Shown: piece after piece, positions 41,945 to 49,680 of the stretch
How positions within the stretch are numbered: position 1 is the first letter of the stretch
Layout: every line of letters begins with the position of its first letter
Assembly: GCF_049532895.1 (NCBI RefSeq)
Contig: NZ_CP064031.1
Coordinates: 1,674,001 to 1,738,000, forward strand
Source of the DNA: Dyella_B acidisoli
Lineage (GTDB): Bacteria > Pseudomonadota > Gammaproteobacteria > Xanthomonadales > Rhodanobacteraceae
Length of the DNA stretch: 64,000 nt
Direction of reading: 5' to 3'
Notes under the pieces: model-generated
What the model was told of the DNA's origin: nothing
The model's input: only the letters and a program-made list of their open reading frames with translations
The model's database searches: none
Program-made: the position numbers and the translations under genes

Positions 41945-43062
41945 GGCGGTCTCTAAACTCAAGTGCAACACCCTCTCCCAAAGGAACGTCATGGGTAAGC
42001 ACTACAGCCACCTGAGCGCGGAAGAGCGTGGCGCGATCATGGTTGGCAAAGCAGGTGGCCAGAGCGCTCGGCAATTGGCGCTCCTGCTTGGGCGCTCCCC
42101 CAGTACGATCAGCCGTGAACTAGCCCGCAACGGTCATCTTGAACCGTCTGCCCTGCCGCGCATGGGGCGCCCACGGTTGGCTTACGAGGCACAGCGTGCC
42201 GGTCAGCGTGCGCGTCGGTTAAGTCGCAAACCGCGGCGGGCGCGCAAACTTCCTCCGAGCTCGCGACTGTGGGTGAAAGTCAGACGCTTGTTGGCCAAGG
42301 GCTGGTCACCGCAGCAGGTCAGCCGCACACTGCGTCGGCGGTATCCCGATCAACCGGCCAGACACGTGTCTCACGAAACGATTTACACCGCCATTTATGC
42401 CGCACCGCGCGGTGCGTTACGACGCGAACTGGTGGCCTTGCTGCGCCAACATAAGTGTGCCCGTCGCCCACGGAGTCAAGGCACCGATCGACGCGGCCAC
42501 ATGCCCGATTTGCCGAGCATCCACGATCGGCCGCCGGACGCCAACGAACGCCTGCTGCCAGGGCATTGGGAGGGTGACTTCATCAAGGGAGCGCGCAATC
42601 AATCATCCGTGGGCGTGTTGGTGGATCGACGCACCTTATTCCTGAAGTTGGTGAAAATGGACGGCTGCTCGGCACCGCAGGCGCTGGAGGGGTTTAGTCG
42701 TGCTTTCCAGTTGTTACCGGCGTCATTGCGCCAGACCCTGACCTATGACCAAGGCAAGGAGATGGCGCTGTACAAGACATTGTCCGAGCGCACGGGACTG
42801 TCGATCTACTTTGCGGACCCGCACAGTCCCTGGCAGCGGGGGATCTGCGAAAACACCAATGGCTTGTTGCGGCAATACCTTCCCAAAGGCACGGACCTAT
42901 CGGTGCACAGCCAACGCCAACTGGATGCGATTGCGCGCAAGCTCAATACGCGACCGCGCGCTACCTTGGACTACCACTGTCCGGCTGAGATGTTTATGCG
43001 GGCGCTCGGTCGCGATGATCTGGCGCAGAAGATTGATGATGCACTTCTAGATTGACTCCGCC
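41945..43062 (+). mobile_element. IS30-family insertion sequence
   Basis: 1118 bases bounded by imperfect 26-bp terminal inverted repeats (GGCGGTCTCTAAACTCAAGT at the left; GGCGGAGTCAATCTAGAAGT read inward from the right) that match at 17 of 26 positions. The 3-bp direct repeat AAC (41942-41944 and 43063-43065) is the target duplication. The intact sequence in copies A and B shows the uninterrupted site GTAACCCAAAG. The element looks complete. Confidence 0.93.
41991..43055 (+). CDS. IS30-family transposase
   Basis: 354 residues from the ATG at 41991 (AAGGAACGTC upstream). The N-terminal helix-turn-helix is clear: HYSHLSAEERGAIMVGKAGGQSARQLALLLGRSPSTISRELARNG. The DDE catalytic core follows: HWEGDFIKGARNQSSVGVLVDR (first Asp), LTYDQGKEMALYKTLSERTGLSIYFADPHSPWQRG (second Asp) and CENTNGLLRQYLPKGTDLS (Glu). 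All three acidic residues and the typical C-terminus (RPRATLDYHCPAEMF) are present, so the protein is probably active. Confidence 0.95.
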   Translation: MGKHYSHLSAEERGAIMVGKAGGQSARQLALLLGRSPSTISRELARNGHLEPSALPRMGRPRLAYEAQRAGQRARRLSRKPRRARKLPPSSRLWVKVRRLLAKGWSPQQVSRTLRRRYPDQPARHVSHETIYTAIYAAPRGALRRELVALLRQHKCARRPRSQGTDRRGHMPDLPSIHDRPPDANERLLPGHWEGDFIKGARNQSSVGVLVDRRTLFLKLVKMDGCSAPQALEGFSRAFQLLPASLRQTLTYDQGKEMALYKTLSERTGLSIYFADPHSPWQRGICENTNGLLRQYLPKGTDLSVHSQRQLDAIARKLNTRPRATLDYHCPAEMFMRALGRDDLAQKIDDALLD

Positions 43063-43500
43063 AACCCAAAGAAATGGCCTGAAGAGCTCATGGCGAGTGG
43101 AAGTTACAAGCTTGAAGGATGACGCCTTGCTTTGATCGTTGGCGGGCCACGCTTCCACCACCCCGCTATACCGCGAGGCGTCGAAGCAGTGAGGGCTTAA
43201 AGCGCGCCCTCCGACAGGTTGAGCTTGGCTGAGATCTGCCCGATCTGCTTTAAGTCCTCAGCGCTTCGACGCCTCGCGGTATAGCGGGGACGTTGAACCA
43301 TGGGCGGCCAACGACCTATCTAGCCACACACGTTCAGGCTTTTACCTTCCCCATGCTGTGAGCCTTTTAGGCCATTTCTTTGGGTTACTTTTCTTTGGGC
43401 CAGCAAAGAAAAGTGACTCGGGCCCTTTAGGGACCGAAAGCGCCGCAGGCAATGGTCCAATGCTCGAAATGACCGGCTGAGGCGAGACGCTAAATCAGGC

Positions 43501-43894
43501 TTTTATTTAGTCATTATGCCTAATTAAGCATATTGTCCATAGAAAATTGCATATTGTTTAAGCATGAAATTTAAGGCGCCCATTTTTATGATTTGAAGAT
43601 GTCAGTTGTGCCATTTTTTTCATAATGAATGACGAAATTCGCACGGTGTTAGCGCATGAATCTTATTTACGTCGATTTTACCTGGGATTTTCTTGACTTC
43701 TCATACGAAATGGCGTGATTGAGCATTGTGCTGAATTAATCATTGTGAGTGTCGGAAAATATATTGATTTTATATGGTCATTTAGTGCCTCATTTTATAA
43801 ATGATCATCGTTGAGATTTTTCAGTTTCATCGGTGACATTTTCCGCTGTTTTCTAATAAATCCACTAAGTAAATCAGTTGCAAGGGGAGGGTGT
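43501..43894. other. AT-rich upstream region of the TonB-dependent receptor
   Basis: About 390 bases, strikingly AT-rich compared with the rest of the window (for example TTAATTAAGCATATTG-like stretches and TTTTATATGG). It contains no plausible gene. It probably carries the promoter and regulatory sites of the receptor gene; several TATAAT-like hexamers occur but I cannot single one out. Confidence 0.5.
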
Positions 43895-46800
43895 ATGAGC
43901 GTTAAAACGCTTGCTTCGGCATGCAAATCGCCTGTGCGTCATAGCGCATTGGCCGTGGCGATTGTCATGGGGTTGGGGTTTTCGGGTGGTGTTGGTGCAC
44001 AGTCCACCAACGGTACGATTTTCGGTCAGGCGCCGGTCGCCAGTGGCGAAACGGTGCGGATTGTCGGCGGTTCGGGTTTTGACCGCACCGTGCCGGTCGA
44101 CAAGTCGGGGCGCTACAGCATCACGCTGCCGGTAGGCACGTACGACGTAAGCCTGCTGCAAAACGGTGCGGTGATTGACACTAAGCATGGCGTGACGGCT
44201 CCGGCTGCCGGTGCCGTGACGATCAACTTCGCGGCTGCTGCCGCGGGTGCAGCGACCAACGCGCAAAACCTGTCGTCGGTCACGGTAACGGCCAACGCGT
44301 TGCCGGCTATCGACGTCAGTTCCACCCAGGAATCCACAGTGGTCACCGCCGCGCAGCTCAAGCAGCTACCGCTGCAGCGCAGCGGTGCGGCCATCGCGCT
44401 GTTGGCGCCGGGTACGGTGCCAGGCTCTGGTTCGTTGGGTAACGGCCCAACGGGTGAGCGGCTGGTTTCGTTCGGCGGTTCGTCGACGGCCGAGAACGCC
44501 TACTACATCAACGGCTTCAACACCTCCGACCCGCTCGGTAACTCCGGTGGCATCACGCTGCCGTATGGCGCAGTTGCGCAGCAGGAAACGCTGACTAACG
44601 GTTATGGACCGGAGTATGGCCGCTCCACCGGCGGCGTGATCAGTCAGGTCGGCAAGAGCGGTACCAATACCTGGCAATTCGGCGGAGCCATGTTCTGGCG
44701 GCCTTCGGATCTGCAGGGCAACGTAAAGAACATGTATTACGAAAACCCGCTGACGCCGCAGTACTACGGCAAGGTGTACGACTACCGCAACGGTAACAGT
44801 GGATGGGAGCAGATCTACGACGCTTATGTCGGCGGTCCGTTGATCAAGGACAAGCTGTTCTTCTTCCTGGCCGTGGAGGCGGATCATTACAACTACACGA
44901 CGGTAACGCCGGTTACCGCTCCGTATCAGGATAACAATCACTCTTCCTATCCGAAGTACTACGCCAAGCTGGATTGGAACATCACCGATTCGAACATCCT
45001 GTCCTTTACCGGCGTGAGATCGTCGGATGAATTCAATGGCACAAGGGACACGTACAACTACGCCACTCACAGCGTGGGCGACTTCTCTGGTTATCAGCAG
45101 TCGAGCAAAAGTACGTTCAATATCTATAGTGCCAAGTTCACGTCGTACATCACCGATAACCTCACCTTAGATGCCTTGCTCGGCAAGATGGACGGCATCT
45201 ATTACACCAATCAGCCGGGCCAGGTTTCCGACCCCACGATTTTCAGCCCCCAAAACCAGAACCCGGCGCTGTGTCCGTCTCAGGCCTGCGTCAGCAGCAA
45301 TCCCAGTTCCAACCTCAGCAACCCGAACCACAAATCGGAAAACATCAACCTGCGTGTCGGCCTGACTTACAAGCTGGGCGACCACACGTTGCAGGCAGGT
45401 ATCGATAACCAGACCACGCGCGACGTTGACGACGGTACGGTTATGACCGGTCCGGGTTATGCGTGGGAGTACGGAGCAACCAATCCTGGTGTGCCGATCG
45501 TTGGTACCAGCCCCAACGTCAGCCCGTACGTAGGCCCCATCAATTCGAAGTACTGGGTTGACCAATATATCTTCGTCAACCAGTCGACGGTGCAAGTGCA
45601 GCAGCGCGCGCAATACCTGAAAGATACGTGGCAGGTTACGCCGAACATGCTGTTGAACATCGGTGTGCGCAACGAGGCATTCACCAACTACAACCCCGAC
45701 AACCAACCGTACGTACGCCTGACCAAACCGCAATGGGCGCCGCGCTTGGGATTCTCCTGGGACATCATGGGCGATTCCAGCATGAAGCTGTTCGCCAATG
45801 CTGGCCGTTATTACCTGGCGCTGCCCTCAGGCGTGGCGCTGCGTGAGGCAGCTGCGTCGACATACACCCGGGTCTACTACACCTATACCGGCATCCAGCC
45901 GAACGGTGTGCCGACGGGGCTTCAGCCGATCTATTCGTATGGTTTGACATCCGGTTACAACGTACCGGTATCCGGCAACTACGCGTACGGTCAGCCGCTT
46001 GATCCTTCGACGATCGCTTCGCGCAACCTGGGCGCGGAATATCAGGATTCCTACGTGTTGGGTTTCCAGCAGCAGATCAATCCTGCTTGGAACTATGGTG
46101 TGACAGCCACCTGGACCAAGCTGGGTCGCATCGTGGATGACACCGCCGAAGGACCTTACGCGATCTGTAACGCGTTGCTGGCTCAGAATCCCGGCTTGGC
46201 CAATCAGACGGCCGGTTCGACTGCAGCCAACTGCGGTCCGTTGGTGGTCAATGGCAGCATTCTGATCAATCCGGGCTCAAGCAACCTGATCACTGCCGCC
46301 AATTCCAACGGCGGCCATGCCTCGGCCTGGGTTTCGCCGTCGCAGTTGGGCTTCCCGCGCGCCTATCGCAATTACTACTCGCTGGAGTTGTTCCTGGAGC
46401 ATCCGTGGGACGGTAAGTGGTGGGGCAAGATTGATTACATGTATTCCAAGAGTTACGGCACCAGTGAGGGTGTCGTGCAGTCGCAGACTGGCCAGGGCGG
46501 TACTTCGGTTTCGGCCACCACGCAGTGGGACTTTGGCCAGTTGATGGAATACTCCAATGGTCCGCAAACCAATTCACGCAAACATGCGTTGAAGGCGTAT
46601 GGCACCTATCAATTCTTGCCGGAGTGGTCGGTCAGCGGTGTGCTGACGCTGGCTTCGGGCACGCCTGAGCAATGTCTGGGTTACTACGGCACGCAAGAAA
46701 CCGACCCGGCCGGTTACGGCGGTGGTTATCACTGGTGTGGCGGTATGCCGTCGCCGCCCGGCACCAGCGGTTATACACCCTGGCTGCATACGCTGGATCT

Positions 46801-47014
46801 GGCGCTGGAATACCGTCCAGAATGGGCGGGCAAGAAGCTGGGTTTCCAGTTGCAGGTGCGCAATGTCACGAACGAGCAGAAGCTGCTGTTCGTCAATCCG
46901 AACTACGGTACGTCGGCGGCGCCCAATGCGCTCTACAAATCGGCCTATTTTGGCTACAACAGTACGGTGGAGGCGCCACGTACGGTGCAGCTCGGCGTTA
47001 CTTACGATTGGTAA
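43895..47014 (+). CDS. Oar-like TonB-dependent outer-membrane receptor
   Basis: 1039 residues from the ATG at 43895 (AAGGGGAGG upstream). Signal peptide HSALAVAIVMGLGFSGGVGAQ. An N-terminal carboxypeptidase-regulatory-like beta domain (about 25-115, GETVRIVGGSGFDRTVPVDKSGRYSITLPVGTYDV) precedes a plug domain (VTANALPAIDVSSTQESTVVTAAQLKQLPL, a TonB-box-like VTVTA, and GYGPEYGRSTGGVISQVGKSG). A long beta-barrel follows and ends in the aromatic LGVTYDW. Such receptors import large ligands such as peptides, glycans or chelates; the ligand is unknown and there is no linked TonB or transporter gene. Monocistronic with a terminator. Confidence 0.92.
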   Translation: MSVKTLASACKSPVRHSALAVAIVMGLGFSGGVGAQSTNGTIFGQAPVASGETVRIVGGSGFDRTVPVDKSGRYSITLPVGTYDVSLLQNGAVIDTKHGVTAPAAGAVTINFAAAAAGAATNAQNLSSVTVTANALPAIDVSSTQESTVVTAAQLKQLPLQRSGAAIALLAPGTVPGSGSLGNGPTGERLVSFGGSSTAENAYYINGFNTSDPLGNSGGITLPYGAVAQQETLTNGYGPEYGRSTGGVISQVGKSGTNTWQFGGAMFWRPSDLQGNVKNMYYENPLTPQYYGKVYDYRNGNSGWEQIYDAYVGGPLIKDKLFFFLAVEADHYNYTTVTPVTAPYQDNNHSSYPKYYAKLDWNITDSNILSFTGVRSSDEFNGTRDTYNYATHSVGDFSGYQQSSKSTFNIYSAKFTSYITDNLTLDALLGKMDGIYYTNQPGQVSDPTIFSPQNQNPALCPSQACVSSNPSSNLSNPNHKSENINLRVGLTYKLGDHTLQAGIDNQTTRDVDDGTVMTGPGYAWEYGATNPGVPIVGTSPNVSPYVGPINSKYWVDQYIFVNQSTVQVQQRAQYLKDTWQVTPNMLLNIGVRNEAFTNYNPDNQPYVRLTKPQWAPRLGFSWDIMGDSSMKLFANAGRYYLALPSGVALREAAASTYTRVYYTYTGIQPNGVPTGLQPIYSYGLTSGYNVPVSGNYAYGQPLDPSTIASRNLGAEYQDSYVLGFQQQINPAWNYGVTATWTKLGRIVDDTAEGPYAICNALLAQNPGLANQTAGSTAANCGPLVVNGSILINPGSSNLITAANSNGGHASAWVSPSQLGFPRAYRNYYSLELFLEHPWDGKWWGKIDYMYSKSYGTSEGVVQSQTGQGGTSVSATTQWDFGQLMEYSNGPQTNSRKHALKAYGTYQFLPEWSVSGVLTLASGTPEQCLGYYGTQETDPAGYGGGYHWCGGMPSPPGTSGYTPWLHTLDLALEYRPEWAGKKLGFQLQVRNVTNEQKLLFVNPNYGTSAAPNALYKSAYFGYNSTVEAPRTVQLGVTYDW

Positions 47015-47050
47015 GCGACAGCATGAAATGGCATTCCGCCATTTCATGTT

Positions 47051-47093
47051 CCAACAAAAAAGGCCGCCGGATTCCGGTGGCCTTTTTTGTTGG
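47051..47093. terminator. Strong bidirectional terminator
   Basis: A long stem (CCAACAAAAAAGGCC and GGCCTTTTTTGTTGG) with an inner CGCCGGATTCCGG loop gives a T run on both strands. It ends the receptor gene and the convergent ClC gene. A second hairpin, ATGAAATGGC/GCCATTTCAT, lies just before it (47023-47047). Confidence 0.93.
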
Positions 47094-47102
47094 GGGGCAA
47101 CA

Positions 47103-48959
47103 TCACTTCGCCGCAGGCTTCATTCCTAAATCCAGATGACGCGATGCATGCCGCGCCTCACGCAGCCTGCGCGCATGTGCTGCAAGCAGATCGCCACGCG
47201 TGATGATGCCCACCATGTTGTGCGGTGCATTCTTGCCTACGACCACCAGGCGCCCGACCTCCCACTCCACCATGTGATCGGCGGCTTCGCGCAAGGTGTG
47301 GTCTTCGCGTACCACCAGCGGGGCGCGATGGACCAGCGAGCGCACGTGTGCATCGTCTGCCAATGCCGCGTCATACAGCTGCCGCCGTGTCACTACGCCG
47401 AGCAGCTGGCCGTTCGTATCGAGCACAGGAAAACCCTGATGCTTGGTGGCTACACCTTCGGAAGCCAGCCAGTTGCGCACGGTTTTCACTGTGTCGTCGG
47501 CACGCAGGCTCACTACATTACGACTGCAGGCGTCGCGCACGAAAATCTGATCCAGATAATCGGCCGCATAATCGGAAGGTACGCGCACGCCGCGGCGCAC
47601 GATCTTCTCCGTCATGATCGTATTGCGCATCAGCAAGCCGGAAATAAGATAAGCAGCTGCACATGCACCGAGTAGCGGCAGCAAGCCGTGCGGTTGTTGC
47701 GTGGTTTCGAATGCGAACACCACGGAGGTGAGAAACGCGCGCGACGCACCCGCGAAGATCGCCGCCATGCACACGAGTGCCGCCATGTGCGGGTCTATCT
47801 GCAGCCAAGGCGCAACACTGGCAAGTGTTATGCCTAGTACGCCGCCGATCGCGCTGCCGATGGTGAAGAGCGGTGCAAGCGTACCGCCGGATGTACCGCT
47901 GCCTAGTGCGATCGACCACGACAGCAGTTTCAGCAGGCATAGCGCAAGCATGGCGCCAAGGCCGATTTGCCCGCTCAGCACCGAGGAAATGTTGCTGTAG
48001 CCCACGCCCAACGTCAGCGGCGCGAAATAACCCACCACGCCGACGACGATGCCACCCAGTGCAGGCCACCACATCCAATGGATGGGCAGTTTTTCGAAGT
48101 GATCCTCGATGGCATAGGTAAGGCGCGTAATGCCCACGCTGATGACGCCCACGATCAAGCCCAGCACAACATAAGCTGCGATGGCGGGCAGGGTGGGCGT
48201 GGCGACCTGCGGCATCGGGAACATCGGTGCATTGCCTTCCAGCAGGTAACGGAAGCCGGTACCCACCGTGGCGCCAAGCGCCACCGGAATCAGCGAACGC
48301 GCGCGGCGTTCGAACAACAGCAACTCGATCGCCAGCAGCACGGCGGAAATCGGTGCCGAGAAGACCGCCGCCATGCCGGCAGCTGCACCGGCAGCGAGCA
48401 ATGTCTTCCGCTCATCGGCCGTCACGTGCATCAACTGCGCGATCAGTGAACCGAGTGCGCCGCCGGTGGCGATGATCGGGCCTTCCGCACCGAATGGTCC
48501 GCCGGTACCGATGGCGATCGCCGAGGAAACCGGTTTCAGCCAGGTGATGCGTGGCGGAATGCGGCTTTCGTTGAGCAGTACCTGTTCCATCGCTTCGGGA
48601 ATGCCGTGACCGCGGATCGCGCGTGAGCCCCAGCGCGCCATCACGCCGACGATCAGGCCGCCCATCACGGGAATCACGATCACCCATAAGCCGAGATGAT
48701 TGCCCGCCGGGCTGCTGAAGTCGTAGCTCCACCGACCGTAAAAAGCGAGATTGGTAATAAGGCCGATCAAGGCGGTCAGGAATTTGGCGACGACCGAGAC
48801 CGCCGCGCCCAGCAGCATGGCGACAAAGCTGATCCACAGCACGCGCCAATCCAGCGGCCGGAACTGCCGCGGCATATGCGCGTCGGCAAGGGTGGGATCG
48901 AGTGACGGTGCAAGCGGAAGCGACGCGCGGCTGTGCGGATCTGTACTGGATGAATGCAT
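47103..48959 (-). CDS. ClC-family chloride channel/antiporter with CBS domains
   Basis: 618 residues. The ClC fold is intact: GHGIPEAMEQ (selectivity loop, His in place of the usual Ser of GSGIP), GTGGPFGAEGPIIATGG with the gating glutamate, and GSGTSGGTLAPLFTIG. About twelve membrane helices precede two C-terminal CBS domains (about 470-600: NVVSLRADDTVKTVRNWLASEGVATKHQGFPVLDTNGQLLGVVTRRQL and APLVVREDHTLREAADHMVEWEVGRLVVVGKN). It moves Cl- or a related anion, possibly in exchange for protons. The altered selectivity residue suggests the ion preference should not be assumed. Start possible also at the ATG at 48875. Confidence 0.92.
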   Translation of the reverse strand: MHSSSTDPHSRASLPLAPSLDPTLADAHMPRQFRPLDWRVLWISFVAMLLGAAVSVVAKFLTALIGLITNLAFYGRWSYDFSSPAGNHLGLWVIVIPVMGGLIVGVMARWGSRAIRGHGIPEAMEQVLLNESRIPPRITWLKPVSSAIAIGTGGPFGAEGPIIATGGALGSLIAQLMHVTADERKTLLAAGAAAGMAAVFSAPISAVLLAIELLLFERRARSLIPVALGATVGTGFRYLLEGNAPMFPMPQVATPTLPAIAAYVVLGLIVGVISVGITRLTYAIEDHFEKLPIHWMWWPALGGIVVGVVGYFAPLTLGVGYSNISSVLSGQIGLGAMLALCLLKLLSWSIALGSGTSGGTLAPLFTIGSAIGGVLGITLASVAPWLQIDPHMAALVCMAAIFAGASRAFLTSVVFAFETTQQPHGLLPLLGACAAAYLISGLLMRNTIMTEKIVRRGVRVPSDYAADYLDQIFVRDACSRNVVSLRADDTVKTVRNWLASEGVATKHQGFPVLDTNGQLLGVVTRRQLYDAALADDAHVRSLVHRAPLVVREDHTLREAADHMVEWEVGRLVVVGKNAPHNMVGIITRGDLLAAHARRLREARHASRHLDLGMKPAAK

Positions 48960-49049
48960 GTTGATGAAGAACCCCTTGAATGCGCGGCAAGGTTACCGGG
49001 ATGCGCGTGCGGTAGCTGGCTGGAAAATGAATCGCCTCCGCGTTTTTCT

Positions 49050-49206
49050 CCCTCTCCCCTTTGGGGAGAGGGTTGGGGTGAGGGGATGCGGTTGCCATAA
49101 GGCACGTTATTCGCGCGATCTGCTATGCGAGCTTTAAGGCGGAAGAGGCAAGTTTGCCGCGAGGTTTGCCCCTCACCCCAACCCTCTCCCCGGAGGGGAG
49201 AGGGAG
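49050..49206. repeat. R3-family inverted repeat pair
   Basis: CCCTCTCCCCTTTGGGGAGA followed by GGGTTGGGGTGAGGGG at the left, and CCCCTCACCCCAACCCTCTC then CCCCGGAGGGGAGAGGGAG at the right. Confidence 0.88.
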
Positions 49207-49216
49207 TAGATCGGGC

Positions 49217-49248
49217 TTGACTCTGGACCTTGATCAAAGGTCTAGACT
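49217..49248 (+). promoter_or_regulatory. MerR-type promoter and operator of the metal operon
   Basis: A TTGACT -35 box (49217-49222) and a TAGACT -10 box (49243-49248) are separated by about 20 bases, longer than the usual 17 and typical of MerR-activated promoters. Within the spacer lies a perfect dyad GACCTT-GATCA-AAGGTC (49226-49242), the likely regulator site. Transcription would start within a few bases of the merR-type ATG at 49255. Confidence 0.78.
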
Positions 49249-49254
49249 TTCCCC

Positions 49255-49680
49255 ATGAACACGCCAACCCCCTCCCTGACCATCGGTACCGTCGCCAAGC
49301 GCGCCGGCGTTCCCATCGACACCATCCGCTACTACGAGCGCGAAGGCTTGCTGCCTGAGCCGCTGCGTCGCGCATCCGGCTATCGCAGCTACAACGAAAC
49401 GGCGGTCAGCCGGCTGCGCTTCATCCGCCGAGCCAAAGAGCTCGGCTTCACGCTGGAGGAAATCCGCGATCTGCTGGCGTTGTCGTCCGATCGCCGCGGT
49501 GGCGTGAAGGCGGTGCGCAAGCGTGCGGAACAACGGCTGGCGAGCATCGAAACACGCATCGCCGAGCTCATGCGTATCCGCAAAGGCTTGCAGCAGCTGA
49601 TCCAGGCGTGTCCTGGGCATGGCGATCCGGAGCATTGCCCGATCTTGCGCGCACTGGCTGACGAGGAGCCGCAGGCATGA
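49255..49680 (+). CDS. MerR-family metal-responsive regulator (CueR/PbrR-like)
   Basis: 141 residues. The N-terminal winged helix shows LTIGTVAKRAGVPIDTIRYYEREGLLPEPLRRASGYRSY. A long dimerisation helix follows, then a metal-binding loop ACPGHGDPEHCPI with Cys119 and Cys128 (spacing close to, but one longer than, CueR). That would bind a thiophilic metal such as Cu(I), Pb, Cd or Zn; which one cannot be told. The 3' end overlaps the ATPase gene by four bases (ATGA), and a MerR-type operator lies in the promoter, so it probably controls its own operon. Confidence 0.9.
   Translation: MNTPTPSLTIGTVAKRAGVPIDTIRYYEREGLLPEPLRRASGYRSYNETAVSRLRFIRRAKELGFTLEEIRDLLALSSDRRGGVKAVRKRAEQRLASIETRIAELMRIRKGLQQLIQACPGHGDPEHCPILRALADEEPQA

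Larger units (their letters stand above)
41829..43500. repeat. R4 long inverted-repeat element, copy C, split by an IS30 element
   Basis: The outer arms match copies A and B (TGATTAGAGTCTTGCCTCAG at the left, GGCTGAGGCGAGACGCTAAA at the right). Removing the IS and one copy of the AAC target duplication leaves about 551 bases. The inner inverted repeat lies at 43162-43187 and 43261-43288. The segment between them (about 43196-43254) is reversed compared with A and B. Confidence 0.9.
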
